64,000 bases of DNA from Microbacteriaceae bacterium (GCA_014377425.1 JACMPQ010000025.1:1-64000), one strand, 5' to 3'; positions 46,938-58,696 are shown, counted from the stretch's first letter. Numbers and translations are program-made. The notes: generated from the letters alone by a model not told the origin.

Positions 46938-46991
46938 CCCAAGAGCGCCCAAGAGCGCCAACAGTGCCCAAAAAGGGCGCAAAAAGGGCGC
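46937..46991. repeat. Short tandem repeats after recR
   Basis: GCCCAAGAGC is repeated twice (46937-46956), and AAAAAGGGCGC occurs twice (46970-46980 and 46981-46991). GCCC-AAAAA-GGGC within it forms a small hairpin (46967-46978). No gene is present; it may act as a weak transcription end for dnaX-recR. Confidence 0.7.
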
Positions 46992-47093
46992 AAACACAGC
47001 GCAGAAAGACCGCGAACAGCGGCCCCCTAGGCGCGCAATAGACTTTATTGCCGGTTCGAATGCGATCCGGTATCAACTTTTCGGGAGTGCGTT

Positions 47094-49411
<2,318 letters not shown>

Positions 49412-49488
49412 CTCGCCGAACGCGGCGACACCGGCCCGCGGCAGCGACTGCTGAGCTGGTGTTCGCTTCACGCCCGTATGCTGGGCAA

Positions 49489-50958
49489 GTGAGTACCCCA
49501 ACTGAGATCGATGTCGCCCTCATCGGCGGTGGTGTCATGAGCGCAACGCTCGGCACCCTGCTCAAACAACTGCAGCCAGACTGGTCAATTGCCGTCTACG
49601 AACGGTTGAGCGACGTCGCTCTGGAGTCCTCAAATCCGTGGAACAACGCCGGCACCGGTCACTCCGCGCTGTGCGAACTGAACTACACTCCCGAGCGCGC
49701 GGATGGCTCGATCGAGATCGCCAGTGCGGTCAAGGTAAATGAGCAGTTTCAGATTTCGCGTCAGTTCTGGTCGTTTTTGGTCGACCAGCGGATCCTGCCC
49801 GATCCGCAGGCTTTCATCAACCCCGTTCCGCACATGAGTTTTGTCTGGGGCGCCACCAACGTTGCCTACTTGCGCGCCCGCTTCGATGCGCTTAACGATC
49901 ACCCGTTGTTTGCCGGGCTCGAGTTCAGCGATGATCGAGCAGTTATTCAGTCATGGGCACCGGCATTGATCATCGGGCGTTCCTCGCAGGAGACGGTGGC
50001 GGCCACCCGCATCGGGGCGGGCACGGATATCGACTTCGGTTCGCTCACTCGCGTGTTGTTCAACAACCTCACCGAGAACGGCGCAACACTGGAAACCAAC
50101 TCGACGGTTACCGCGCTGCGCAAGCTCCCCAATAAGTCCTGGGAGTTGTCGATCAGCGGTGCCGGCGAAACCACACGGGTTCGGGCAAAGTTTGTGTTCG
50201 TGGGAGCCGGTGGCGGGGCACTGGCGTTGCTGCAAAAATCCGGGATCCCGGAGATCCGAGGATTTGCCGGTTTCCCGGTCAGCGGACAGTTCTTGCGCAC
50301 CGACAATCCGGAGGTTGTCTCCCAGCATCAGGCGAAGGTGTACGGAAAGGCGGCGGTCGGCTCCCCGCCAATGTCCGTGCCGCACCTCGACACCCGCATC
50401 ATTGACGGCAGCGCCAGCCTGATGTTTGGCCCGTACGCGGGTTTCAGCCCCAAGTTTCTCAAGACCGGGTCGATGTTCGACCTCGCGCGCAGCATCCGCT
50501 GGCACAACATTCTTCCCATGCTCTGTGTCGGACGCGACAATCTCGATCTCACCTGGTATCTCGTCAAACAGGTATTGGCGAGCCCGAAAAGCAAGTTTTC
50601 GGCCCTCTGCGAATTCATGCCGGAGGCGAAGCGCACAGACTGGTACCTCATTACCGCCGGTCAGCGTGTGCAGGTGATCAAGCGGGATGCCAAACGTGGA
50701 GGCGTGTTGCAGTTCGGCACCGAGGTCGTCTCCGCCGCCGATGGCTCCATCGCGGGTCTGCTCGGGGCGTCTCCCGGCGCGTCCACCGCGGTTCCGATCA
50801 TGTTGAACGTTCTGGCTCGCTGTTTCCCCGAGCGGCTCGCGGGGTGGACCCCGAAGATCACCGCAATGATCCCGAGCTACGGGGTGGAGTTGGCCGAGAA
50901 TGCCTCTCTTGCCGAGCAGACTCTCACCGCTGTCGAGCGCACCCTCGCGATTGCCTGA
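49489..50958 (+). CDS. mqo: Malate:quinone oxidoreductase
   Basis: Membrane-associated FAD enzyme oxidising malate to oxaloacetate in the TCA cycle. About 489 aa from the GTG at 49489. The FAD-binding motif is DVALIGGGVMSATLGTLLKQ; WNNAGTGHSALCELNYTP and FVFVGAGGGALALLQKSGIPE are typical of Mqo. An upstream GTG at 49459 is rejected because TATGCT (49477-49482) sits 6 bp before 49489, giving a leaderless start. It stands alone as a transcription unit. Confidence 0.96.
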   Translation: MSTPTEIDVALIGGGVMSATLGTLLKQLQPDWSIAVYERLSDVALESSNPWNNAGTGHSALCELNYTPERADGSIEIASAVKVNEQFQISRQFWSFLVDQRILPDPQAFINPVPHMSFVWGATNVAYLRARFDALNDHPLFAGLEFSDDRAVIQSWAPALIIGRSSQETVAATRIGAGTDIDFGSLTRVLFNNLTENGATLETNSTVTALRKLPNKSWELSISGAGETTRVRAKFVFVGAGGGALALLQKSGIPEIRGFAGFPVSGQFLRTDNPEVVSQHQAKVYGKAAVGSPPMSVPHLDTRIIDGSASLMFGPYAGFSPKFLKTGSMFDLARSIRWHNILPMLCVGRDNLDLTWYLVKQVLASPKSKFSALCEFMPEAKRTDWYLITAGQRVQVIKRDAKRGGVLQFGTEVVSAADGSIAGLLGASPGASTAVPIMLNVLARCFPERLAGWTPKITAMIPSYGVELAENASLAEQTLTAVERTLAIA

Positions 50959-51060
50959 TTTTTCGTCGGAGAATCCAGCGACATTTTGTGCCCCGGGGGT
51001 ACACGGTTCCGGGTTCGGCTCGGCTAGTTTGTAGCTAACGACGCGACAGGAGGTGCAATC

Positions 51061-52347
51061 ATGTCGCTTGGATTCCATGCCCCGCTCGTGCCAGATCGTG
51101 ATGTCGCAGCATTCTCCCGCGGGTTGCGCACGGCCGCCTTGGTTTTAGTGCTCGGAGCGATCCTGTCCGGCTTCAGTACGGCCGGGGCGCTCTCGCTCTC
51201 GTGGCGGCAAGCACCGATCGTCATTCTCGACCTCGTCGCCTTGCTGGGAATGGTGTTGCTGCTCGCCATCCTCAAACGGACCGCATCGTTAGGCCTTGCG
51301 GTTCTGTATCTCACGGTGGGCGCAATAGCGGTGTACCTCACAACGCTCGCGATGGGTGAATCCCCTCGGGCGGTGTTCACCAACCTTCTCAGCCTGTCGT
51401 TCGTCAAGATCGCCCTGATCTTGGTCTCTTCGGCGAACGGCGGGATGCGGCGCGCCCAGCTCTGGTGCAGTGGCGGGTTCATCATCGCCGAGGTGTCATC
51501 CGCGCTCGCGCAGCTTGCGATGGGCGACCCGTACCGCTTCGACAGCATCAGTTTTGCCGCCTACATCTTTATTTTTCTGGTGCTGCTCCTAGGGTGGTTT
51601 TCGCAGGGCGGGGGCTTGCGTGCTCAGCCGCTTTTCGAGAAGGCCGCCCGGGATGAGCTGATCTTCGATCTTCGGCATCGCATCGAGTTGAACGCCGCGG
51701 CACTGCTTCACGACACAATTTTGAATAACCTGGCCGTGATCGCAACCGCACTGCCGGGCCCTCTCTCAGCCAAAGTGCGGGCTCAGCTCGCGCTGGACTT
51801 GGAGACTCTGTCGGGGGAGGAGTGGATGACGCCGGTCGAGCCCTTGCCCGCGATCGGCGACGATCTCTGGCGGCAGAGCCCGCTGAACCAAGCTGTTTTC
51901 GACGGGCGCGCCATGGGTCTTACGGTGGAGGTGACGGGGGACCTTCCCGCCGTTTACCGGGTGTCACCGGAGGCGGGCGTTGCCCTCGGGCTTGCCGTGA
52001 AGCAGTGTCTGGCGAACGTGGCTCTGCATTCGGGTTCGAATTGGGCTGAGGTTACTGTTCACGCCTCGGCAGAGGAACTGCTGGTGATGGTGGTTGACAC
52101 CGGGCGAGGGTTTGTCGAGTTGGAGGTGGGCGCAGACCGGTTGGGTTTGCGCACCTCGGTTCGCCAACGAATTGCCACCGTCGGCGGCACCGTGCAGATC
52201 TGGTCTACGCCCGGGCGGGGCACCTCAGTGGTCATCCGAATTCCAATAGACCAACCGTCTGACTTACTCGTCGCGGGCGCCCCTGTCAGCGAAGACCCGG
52301 TTTGTGAACCACATTCCGCGCCTCCACGGGTGGGAGGTGTCACGTGA
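51061..52347 (+). CDS. Membrane sensor histidine kinase (NarL-partner type)
   Basis: A 428-aa protein with about six N-terminal membrane helices (residues ~20-185) and a cytoplasmic kinase core. The phospho-acceptor candidate is the His of AALLHDTILNNLAVIATALP, and the ATPase domain shows VKQCLANVALHSGSNWAEVTV (N box), MVVDTGRGF (G1) and GLRTSVRQRI with GTSVVIRIP. AGGAGGTGCAATC precedes the ATG. It overlaps the next gene by 4 bp. The LuxR-type regulator two genes downstream is the likely phosphate acceptor. The membrane region has no recognised ligand domain. Confidence 0.85.
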   Translation: MSLGFHAPLVPDRDVAAFSRGLRTAALVLVLGAILSGFSTAGALSLSWRQAPIVILDLVALLGMVLLLAILKRTASLGLAVLYLTVGAIAVYLTTLAMGESPRAVFTNLLSLSFVKIALILVSSANGGMRRAQLWCSGGFIIAEVSSALAQLAMGDPYRFDSISFAAYIFIFLVLLLGWFSQGGGLRAQPLFEKAARDELIFDLRHRIELNAAALLHDTILNNLAVIATALPGPLSAKVRAQLALDLETLSGEEWMTPVEPLPAIGDDLWRQSPLNQAVFDGRAMGLTVEVTGDLPAVYRVSPEAGVALGLAVKQCLANVALHSGSNWAEVTVHASAEELLVMVVDTGRGFVELEVGADRLGLRTSVRQRIATVGGTVQIWSTPGRGTSVVIRIPIDQPSDLLVAGAPVSEDPVCEPHSAPPRVGGVT

Positions 52348-53480
52348 TCGAAACGGAGCAGACACGACAACAGCTCGACCCCGCAGGCACCCTCGGCGCT
52401 TTCGCTCCCACGGTAGTTTTCGCCATGATCGCGTCCGGGTGGGCGGTGTGTGTCACCCTCATCTCTACGGGTAACCGAGGAACACCGGTTCTCGATTCAG
52501 CAATCGTGGTGCTGCTCGCCCTCATGGCTCTGCTATTTGTGCGTTCGGCGAGTCCCCTGCGGGCCCCGTTCAGCTCGATGTCGCACCTGCTGATTCATGC
52601 CACAATTTTGGCGGCGTTCTCGTTGCACGCCGCGGCGACCTGGGGCGATCCAAGCGAACCACCCGGGGGGTGGGGGCCGTACACGCTCGGCATTATGTTT
52701 CTCGCCATCGGGCCCTACCGACCTGCGCGAGAGTTGGTCACTTTTGGCACGGCGTCGGCGATCGCAATGGCTGTCGTGGTTTATATCCGGGCTGCGGCTA
52801 CGGTTGAGGCCCCGTTTGCGGTGGCTGCTGGCACCATTGTGCCTGCTCTGGCCTTTTGCTACGGCTCTTCACGCTATTCCGGTGGAGTGGTGGCCGGGCT
52901 TAGGTTGAGCCGTGCGCGCTCGGACCAGGATGCCGCGCGGCTGGTCGACCAGCTGCGCGGCGGTATTTCTCGTGCCGTTCGTGACAGTCGAGTAACCATC
53001 CTTGATCGTGACGTGACCCCGTTCTTCGCCGATCTGATCGCCCGCGGGGAGGTGACCGGTGAGGATCGCCATCGAGCGCGCGAGATTGCGCAATCAATTC
53101 GCGAGGTCATGGTGGCCGATGCAAACCGGAGTTGGCTGCAGGTGGCCATTGCCGGGTTGCGCAGCGGTCAGCCCAACCGTTTTACCGTTATCGATCCGCA
53201 GCTCGTTGCGCCGTCAGCATCTAGCCAGCAGCGCACCGCTTTGCGTGCCTTTCTAGTGGCGATCGACGTCGACTCCCGGGTGGAGTCGGTGGTGATGCAG
53301 CTGGCTAAAGATGGCGGCTATCCCTCCGGCCATTTAGAGATTCATAGCAAAGAGTCGAGCGCTGTGATGCGCAACCGATACGATCCCTACCTCGCCGTGA
53401 TGAAAATAGAATTTCCAGAATTTGCCGTTGAGGCTCATCGGAACACCCTGATCGTAAGGTTTGGCTTTGACCACAGTTGA
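52344..53480 (+). CDS. Membrane protein with degenerate kinase-like cytoplasmic region
   Basis: A 378-aa protein. Residues ~20-175 hold five or six hydrophobic segments. The cytoplasmic part begins with a dimerisation-like helical pair (DAARLVDQLRGGISRAVRDS and RHRAREIAQSIREVMVADANRSWL) but has no phospho-acceptor His in context, and the rest (LAKDGGYPSGHLEIHSKESS, VMKIEFPEFAVEAHRNTLIVRF) lacks N, G1 and G2 ATP-binding boxes. It looks like a pseudokinase-type partner of the kinase encoded before it. GTG start by 4-bp overlap; its 3' end overlaps the regulator by 20 bp. The relation to kinases is inferred from layout, not proven homology. Confidence 0.6.
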   Translation: MIETEQTRQQLDPAGTLGAFAPTVVFAMIASGWAVCVTLISTGNRGTPVLDSAIVVLLALMALLFVRSASPLRAPFSSMSHLLIHATILAAFSLHAAATWGDPSEPPGGWGPYTLGIMFLAIGPYRPARELVTFGTASAIAMAVVVYIRAAATVEAPFAVAAGTIVPALAFCYGSSRYSGGVVAGLRLSRARSDQDAARLVDQLRGGISRAVRDSRVTILDRDVTPFFADLIARGEVTGEDRHRAREIAQSIREVMVADANRSWLQVAIAGLRSGQPNRFTVIDPQLVAPSASSQQRTALRAFLVAIDVDSRVESVVMQLAKDGGYPSGHLEIHSKESSAVMRNRYDPYLAVMKIEFPEFAVEAHRNTLIVRFGFDHS

Positions 53481-54126
53481 TGCGAGCGTCCGTCGGGTTC
53501 GACTGGCGATTCTCGACGACCACGAACTTCTGCTCGACAGCATGAGCAGTTGGATCGATGCCAACGCCCCCGACTTTGAGCTCGTGCTGAGTGCCGCCAC
53601 CTGGTTAGACCTTGTGCACAGCAACAAGTTCCCCACCGATCTCGTGCTCATCGATTTCCAGTTGCGCGAGCCGGTGTCGATTGAGGCGCGGGTGCGCACC
53701 TGTCGTGCGGCCGGGGCCAAGGTCATAGTGCTGAGCAGCCTTGATCCACTGCAAGCACGGGATCGTGCACTAGCCGCCGGAGCGGCGGAGTACCTACCCA
53801 AGACTTTGCCCATGCGCGAGGTTATGAACGTCGCTCGTGCGGTGATGGGGGTCCCGCGGGGCGGCCAGGACCCAAAGGATTGGCGCCCGCTTCCCTCGGG
53901 CGCGCTTCCCCCCAAACCCAAGCTGAGCCACGGTGAACTGACAGCCTTTAAGCTATACGTGACGGGCGCTAGTACCACCGAGGTGGCCCGTCAGATGGAT
54001 GTCAAGTACGAGACGGCGAAGACCTTTATCCGCCGCGTGCGAGAAAAATATGCGAAAGCGAATCGTCCGGCGAGCAAGAAAGCCGAACTGATTCGTCGCG
54101 CTGCCGAGGACGGATACCTGCAATAG
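53461..54126 (+). CDS. LuxR/NarL-type response regulator
   Basis: A 221-aa regulator starting at a TTG that overlaps the preceding gene by 20 bp. The receiver domain shows LAILDDHELLLDSM (acidic pair), phospho-acceptor Asp in LVLIDFQL, Ser in IVLSSLD and Lys in YLPKTL. The C-terminal helix-turn-helix reads LSHGELTAFKLYVTGASTTEVARQMDVKYETAKTFIRRVREKYAKANRPA, with the usual LuxR spacing. Partner of the kinase at 51061. Its stop overlaps the thymidine kinase start by one base. Confidence 0.88.
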   Translation: MALTTVDASVRRVRLAILDDHELLLDSMSSWIDANAPDFELVLSAATWLDLVHSNKFPTDLVLIDFQLREPVSIEARVRTCRAAGAKVIVLSSLDPLQARDRALAAGAAEYLPKTLPMREVMNVARAVMGVPRGGQDPKDWRPLPSGALPPKPKLSHGELTAFKLYVTGASTTEVARQMDVKYETAKTFIRRVREKYAKANRPASKKAELIRRAAEDGYLQ

Positions 54127-54791
54127 TGGCCAAGCTTTACTTTCGTTACGGGGCAATGAACAGCGGAAAAAGCACCGCCATGCTTCAGGCCGCTTACAAC
54201 TACGAGGAGCGCGGACAGCAGGTTTTGCTCACCAAGCCGCAGGTAGACACCAAGGGCGAGTCGAGAATCGTGAGCCGGCTCGGAGTGAGCCGTGCGATCG
54301 ATTTTGCTCTTACCCCGGATGACTCTGCCCTCGACGCCTTCCTCGTGCAGCGTGACCGCGTGCGAAAACAAACCGGTCTCGAGGTGAGTTGTCTGTTAGT
54401 CGACGAGGCACAATTTCTCAGCGAAGCGCAGGTCGATGATCTGTTGCGGATCGCCATCCGGGAGGGGGTTCCGGTTCTGGCGTACGGCATCCGCACCGAC
54501 TTTCAAACCGTTGCGTTTCCGGGAAGCCGTCGGCTGCTCGAGGTCGCCCATTCCCTCGAAGAGCTCAAAACGATTTGCCGATGCGGCCGAAAAGCAATCT
54601 TCAACGCACGCAAGATTGGCGACCGGTTTCTCTTCGACGGTGATCAGGTAGCCATCGATGGTGTAGACGCCAGCTACGAGTCGCTCTGCGGCGCGTGCTA
54701 CCTCGACGAGAGTGCCGGGGTGCTCAACTACGGGCGCCGGTTCCGGATTGACGCCAGCTACGGTTTCGGCCCCGACGCAGACTTCAGCTAG
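54126..54791 (+). CDS. tdk: Thymidine kinase
   Basis: Salvages thymidine to dTMP. 221 aa, type II (zinc-containing) enzyme. Walker A is YGAMNSGKSTAML, Walker B CLLVDEAQFLS, the lid and substrate region YGIRTDFQTVAFPGSRRLLEVAH, and the zinc ligands CRCGRKA and CGACYLDE. GTG start one base overlapping the regulator stop, so it is probably co-transcribed with the signalling genes; a functional link is unclear. A 23-bp hairpin follows. Confidence 0.95.
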   Translation: MAKLYFRYGAMNSGKSTAMLQAAYNYEERGQQVLLTKPQVDTKGESRIVSRLGVSRAIDFALTPDDSALDAFLVQRDRVRKQTGLEVSCLLVDEAQFLSEAQVDDLLRIAIREGVPVLAYGIRTDFQTVAFPGSRRLLEVAHSLEELKTICRCGRKAIFNARKIGDRFLFDGDQVAIDGVDASYESLCGACYLDESAGVLNYGRRFRIDASYGFGPDADFS

Positions 54792-54806
54792 GGCATCAAG
54801 TCGGCC

Positions 54807-54856
54807 ACAGTGATGTAGCCCGGACCCGCACAAGCGGATCCGGGCTACATCACTGT
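54807..54856. terminator. Long hairpin after thymidine kinase
   Basis: A 23-bp inverted repeat with one mismatch and an ACAA loop (ACAGTGATGTAGCCCGGA... / ...TCCGGGCTACATCACTGT). It lies between tdk and the convergent tRNA-Pro and can end both transcripts. Confidence 0.85.
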
Positions 54857-54869
54857 CTTGCCATATTTA

Positions 54870-54946
<77 letters not shown>

Positions 54947-54947
54947 A

Positions 54948-55952
54948 TCACGAGCGATCGGGTTTCACAACCCGAGCGAACGCTTCTTTAGAATAGCCGA
55001 TATCCTCGGCGGTCAATGTCAACAACACCGCTTCGGGCTTACAGGCGAAGCGAACCGGGGCGTAAATCGAGGTTCCCAACCCCGCCGACACGTTCAAATA
55101 GGCCGACTTCAGCGCGTGATTCCACAGGCTGAGACCTTTCACTTGATTTCGGGGAATATCGCAATTGGTCACCAGCGCACCATAACCGGGTATGCACACC
55201 TGGCCGCCGTGGGTATGTCCGGCAAAAATCACATTGGCCCCGTTGGTCACGAGGGAGTTGAGAACGCGACGATAGGGAGCATGGGCGACGCCAATGGTGA
55301 CAACCTCCGGCCCGCCCTCGTCATCCTTCCAGCCCACGTTCTCGCGCAACTCGTCGAGCGCACCCGGCAACATGTCTAACCGGTCCCGGCCGATATGCGG
55401 ATCATCCACGCCCATGAACTCGAGACGGGAGCCATTAATCGACATGGCTCGGGCCGCGTTATTCAGGGACAGCCAGCCGAGATCATCAAAAAACTCGGTG
55501 AGTTCTGCGGTGTTGAGGGCGGGAGGGTTGAGCTTGTGACTGTCGGAGGGCCCGGTGAAGTAGATGAATGGATTCTTCAAAATCGGCCCGAAATAGTCGT
55601 TCGAGCCGTTGACGTACACGCCGGGTATTCCTCGGAAGGGCTCAAGGGCCCTCTCGATGCCGCGCAGGCCGTCGGCGTGCCCCAGGTTGTCCCCGGTGTT
55701 GACCACCAAATCAGGCTCGAGTTGGGCGAGGCTGCGAACCCAGTTTTGTTTGGCAGTTTGCCAGGGTGCCATGTGGAGATCGGAAAGGTGCAGCACGGTG
55801 AGAGTACGAGAGCCGGCAGGCAATACCGCCAGCGTTTCGTAGCGCACAGTGTAAGCGTTTCGCTCCACAAGCGCTCCCCATGCGAGGGCGCCCACGCCGA
55901 CAACGACCGCAGCGGATGCGATTACGCCCCCGGTGCGTCCCGCTGTGCTCAC
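54948..55952 (-). CDS. Membrane-anchored metallophosphoesterase
   Basis: About 334 aa. One N-terminal membrane helix (GGVIASAAVVVGVGALAWGALV) anchors a calcineurin-like domain facing outward. Metal-binding motifs are LHLSDLHMAPWQ, VNTGDNLGH, VNGSNDYFG and FAGHTHGGQV, so the GD-x-H, GN(S)ND and GHTH set is present. The GTG at 55952 overlaps the PBP stop by 4 bp (GTGA) and is preferred to 55958. Next to a penicillin-binding protein, a role at the cell envelope is likely; the substrate is unknown. Confidence 0.88.
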   Translation of the reverse strand: MSTAGRTGGVIASAAVVVGVGALAWGALVERNAYTVRYETLAVLPAGSRTLTVLHLSDLHMAPWQTAKQNWVRSLAQLEPDLVVNTGDNLGHADGLRGIERALEPFRGIPGVYVNGSNDYFGPILKNPFIYFTGPSDSHKLNPPALNTAELTEFFDDLGWLSLNNAARAMSINGSRLEFMGVDDPHIGRDRLDMLPGALDELRENVGWKDDEGGPEVVTIGVAHAPYRRVLNSLVTNGANVIFAGHTHGGQVCIPGYGALVTNCDIPRNQVKGLSLWNHALKSAYLNVSAGLGTSIYAPVRFACKPEAVLLTLTAEDIGYSKEAFARVVKPDRS

Positions 55953-58486
55953 GAGCACTTCGGAGCGACCCCGGGCACGATGACCCCGGCGTTCACGGTC
56001 AGCGCGATTGGGGTTATTTTTGACGACGCGGTTCCTGCCGGCGGGTTACTTGCCGTCACTAGGCACACCACTTTTGGATCACTGGCCTGATAGCTGACGG
56101 TGATATTCGTCGCGGGGAATCCGGCCGCCACCAGCAGCGCCATCGCATCGCCCAATTTCTTCTCCACGACGTTCGGTACCGTCGCCGCCAAAGTTCCGTC
56201 GCTCGTGTACACGGTCACGTTGGTGCCCTTGCTGACGAGACTTCCAGCGGCGGGATCACTCGATACCACCGTTCCGACCGGCAGCTCTGACGGGATTGGT
56301 CCGCCGTCGGTATAGCTGAGGTTCAGGGTTTCCAACAGGGCTTGGGCTGCGGCGCTGGTTTGACCGGCGAGAACCGGCACGGGCTGGCTCACTCCGGAGA
56401 CGAGGGCTTTGGACGGCACGGGGAATGCAGCTCCTCCAGGGTAGGCGTCGTCGAGCCATGCTTGCAGAGGTTTCATGATGCGATGGCGCGCGGTCGCGGC
56501 CGCGCCGCCGGCGACATTGATCTGGCGGAGATTCTGCTTGCCAACGATATTGCCCACCCACACCGCGGTAGCGACCTTTGTGCTGGCCGACAAAATCCAA
56601 GTTTGGAATGCATCCGCGGTTCCGGTTTTTCCGATTAGGGGTGTTCCGTCTCGGGGGTTGGAGGGCGAACCGGTACCGCCGTTCATCACGCCCTGAAGGG
56701 CCACTGCCGCGGCGGCGGCGATATCCGGGGAGATTGCCGGAGCGCAGTCCGGAACCTGACCGGGGAGTTCTTTGCCATCGGCTCCGACAATTTTGTCGAC
56801 CGCAACCGGCTGGCAGAGAACCCCGTTGTTGGCGACGGTGGCGTAGGCATTAGCAATGGCGAGCGGCGAGATCTCGTCGGTTCCCAGAACCGATGAACCG
56901 TAGGTCTGCAGTTTTCCGCCATCGGCGCGATGAACCCCCATTGACGCGGCCACGTCTCGGATGTCGCACATGTCGAGTTTCGAGGCCATATAGACGAAGG
57001 CGGCGTTCACCGAGCCTGCCGTCGCCTGCATCACACTCATGCGGCCGCCGGAAGAGTTACCGTCATTCTTCACCAAATATGGCTGATGATTCGGTTCACA
57101 CTTTGATGGAACCTTATAGCTCTGCGGGGCGCTACCGTCGACGTACTCCTGTAGTCCGTGGCCGTTCTGAAGCCAATTGATCAGAGTAAACAGCTTGTAG
57201 GCGGAGCCCACCTGAAATCCGGATGAGCCGCCGTATTTGATGTCGGAGTTGTAGTTCACCGCGGTGGCGGTCGGCCCCCCTCCTGCCCCGGTGTCGTTGA
57301 AGCTCTTGTTCTGGGCCATGATCAGGATTCGCCCGGTGCCCACCTGAAGAGTGGATACGGCCGAGCCGAGCTGGAATCGAGACTCGGTGGCCGGAGTTTG
57401 GGCAGCCAATAGCCCCTCGGCATGTTCTTGCATATCGAGATCGAGAGTTGTGTAAACCTTGAACCCGCCTTTTTTCCAATTCGCGGCGCGTTCCACGGGG
57501 GTCGCACCGAGTGAGGAAAAGTTCTTCACGTTTTTGATGACGTAGTCGCAGAAGGTTTTTGCTGCAGCGGCGTTATTACAGCCGTTGGAGGGTTGGGTGA
57601 TTTTCACCGTGGTTTCGTTGACGGGGGTGGCAACCGCCTCGTCAAACTGGGCCTTCGTCACCTTTTTGAGCGTCAGCATGGTGCGCAAAATGGCGTCCCG
57701 GCGCGACTGGTTATGAGGCCAATTTTTTTTATATTCCGGATTTCGGTAGGCCGGGTCTTGCACGATGGCAATGAGGCTCGCAGCCTGGGCCAGGGTGAGG
57801 TTCTTGGCCGTTGTGGAGTAGTAGAGCTCCGACGCCGACTCGATTCCGTAGGTCGTGCCGCCAAAGAAGGCGATGTTGAGATAGCCAAGCAGAATCTCCT
57901 GCTTGGTGTACTGCTTCTCCAGGCCGATCGCGAGTTTCGCCTCTTTGAGCTTTCGCTCGATGTCTCCCGCTTGCGCTCGCGCCACCGCGGCTGTTCGCTC
58001 TGCGGCGGTCGGCAGGGTCAGCGCCTGCTGAATCATGAGGTTCTTCACCAACTGCTGATCCAGTGTCGATGCGCCCTGTTTGCCTCCGGAGGTGATGTTG
58101 CTTACCACGGCCCGCGCGATGCCCGCGAGGTCCACTCCACCGTGCTCGTAGAACCGTTGGTCTTCGCCGGCGACGGCGGCATCCTTAGCAAACTGCGAGA
58201 CATCCGTCCAAGCGACTTCTTGACGGTTTTGGTCGTAGACCTGAGCGAAGGGAACCGGCTGGCCACCGCGCATGGCATACAGCACATTGCGCTGCGATTG
58301 CTGGTTGATCGTGACGTATTCGGGGAGATTTTGGAACACTCCCACGGTGTTGTTGGCGGTGATGCTGGTAACGGCGATCGCGGGAGTGATCATTGCGGTC
58401 ACGAGCACCCCGGCGAGAACGCTAAAGCCGAGGAAGCCGAGAAATGCGCCGACGGCACCGAAGGGCTTCGAATAGGGGTCAGACAT
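55949..58486 (-). CDS. Class A penicillin-binding protein (transglycosylase/transpeptidase)
   Basis: Bifunctional peptidoglycan synthase, about 845 aa. The ATG at 58486 (MSDPYSKPFG) is chosen because TACCCT lies 7 bp upstream, a leaderless arrangement; the frame is open further. After one membrane helix comes the GT51 domain (DAAVAGEDQRFYEHGGVD, GASTLDQQLVKNLM). The transpeptidase domain has the Ser-x-x-Lys motif SAYK, Ser-x-Asn in SVNAAF and KTGTAD. Two C-terminal PASTA-like repeats (VPVLAGQTSAAAQALLETLNL and VPNVVEKKLGDAMALLVAAGF) should bind muropeptides. The family (PonA-like) is certain; the exact orthologue is not. Confidence 0.94.
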   Translation of the reverse strand: MSDPYSKPFGAVGAFLGFLGFSVLAGVLVTAMITPAIAVTSITANNTVGVFQNLPEYVTINQQSQRNVLYAMRGGQPVPFAQVYDQNRQEVAWTDVSQFAKDAAVAGEDQRFYEHGGVDLAGIARAVVSNITSGGKQGASTLDQQLVKNLMIQQALTLPTAAERTAAVARAQAGDIERKLKEAKLAIGLEKQYTKQEILLGYLNIAFFGGTTYGIESASELYYSTTAKNLTLAQAASLIAIVQDPAYRNPEYKKNWPHNQSRRDAILRTMLTLKKVTKAQFDEAVATPVNETTVKITQPSNGCNNAAAAKTFCDYVIKNVKNFSSLGATPVERAANWKKGGFKVYTTLDLDMQEHAEGLLAAQTPATESRFQLGSAVSTLQVGTGRILIMAQNKSFNDTGAGGGPTATAVNYNSDIKYGGSSGFQVGSAYKLFTLINWLQNGHGLQEYVDGSAPQSYKVPSKCEPNHQPYLVKNDGNSSGGRMSVMQATAGSVNAAFVYMASKLDMCDIRDVAASMGVHRADGGKLQTYGSSVLGTDEISPLAIANAYATVANNGVLCQPVAVDKIVGADGKELPGQVPDCAPAISPDIAAAAAVALQGVMNGGTGSPSNPRDGTPLIGKTGTADAFQTWILSASTKVATAVWVGNIVGKQNLRQINVAGGAAATARHRIMKPLQAWLDDAYPGGAAFPVPSKALVSGVSQPVPVLAGQTSAAAQALLETLNLSYTDGGPIPSELPVGTVVSSDPAAGSLVSKGTNVTVYTSDGTLAATVPNVVEKKLGDAMALLVAAGFPATNITVSYQASDPKVVCLVTASNPPAGTASSKITPIALTVNAGVIVPGVAPKCS

Positions 58487-58537
58487 AGAATCAAGGGTAC
58501 GGGATATCCCGTTTCCCCTGTTCGAACGGAGCCCGCA

Positions 58538-58696
58538 ATGCCCACATGGGAGTATCTGACTACCCCCCTCATCGTGCACAACACCGCAGCGATCCTCAAC
58601 AACTGGGGCGAGCAGGGTTGGGAATTAGTGCAGGTTGTTACCGGTCCAGAAGGCGGGCTCGTCGCCTACCTCAAGCGTCAAAAGAAAGAAGACTGA
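58538..58696 (+). CDS. DUF4177-like small protein (52 aa)
   Basis: ATG at 58538 after ACGGAG. The peptide TWEYLTTPLIVHNTAAILNNWGEQGWELVQVV matches the small conserved proteins found directly before ridA in many actinobacteria. Function unknown. Its stop overlaps the ridA start (TGATG), indicating coupling. Divergent from the penicillin-binding protein gene. Confidence 0.8.
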   Translation: MPTWEYLTTPLIVHNTAAILNNWGEQGWELVQVVTGPEGGLVAYLKRQKKED

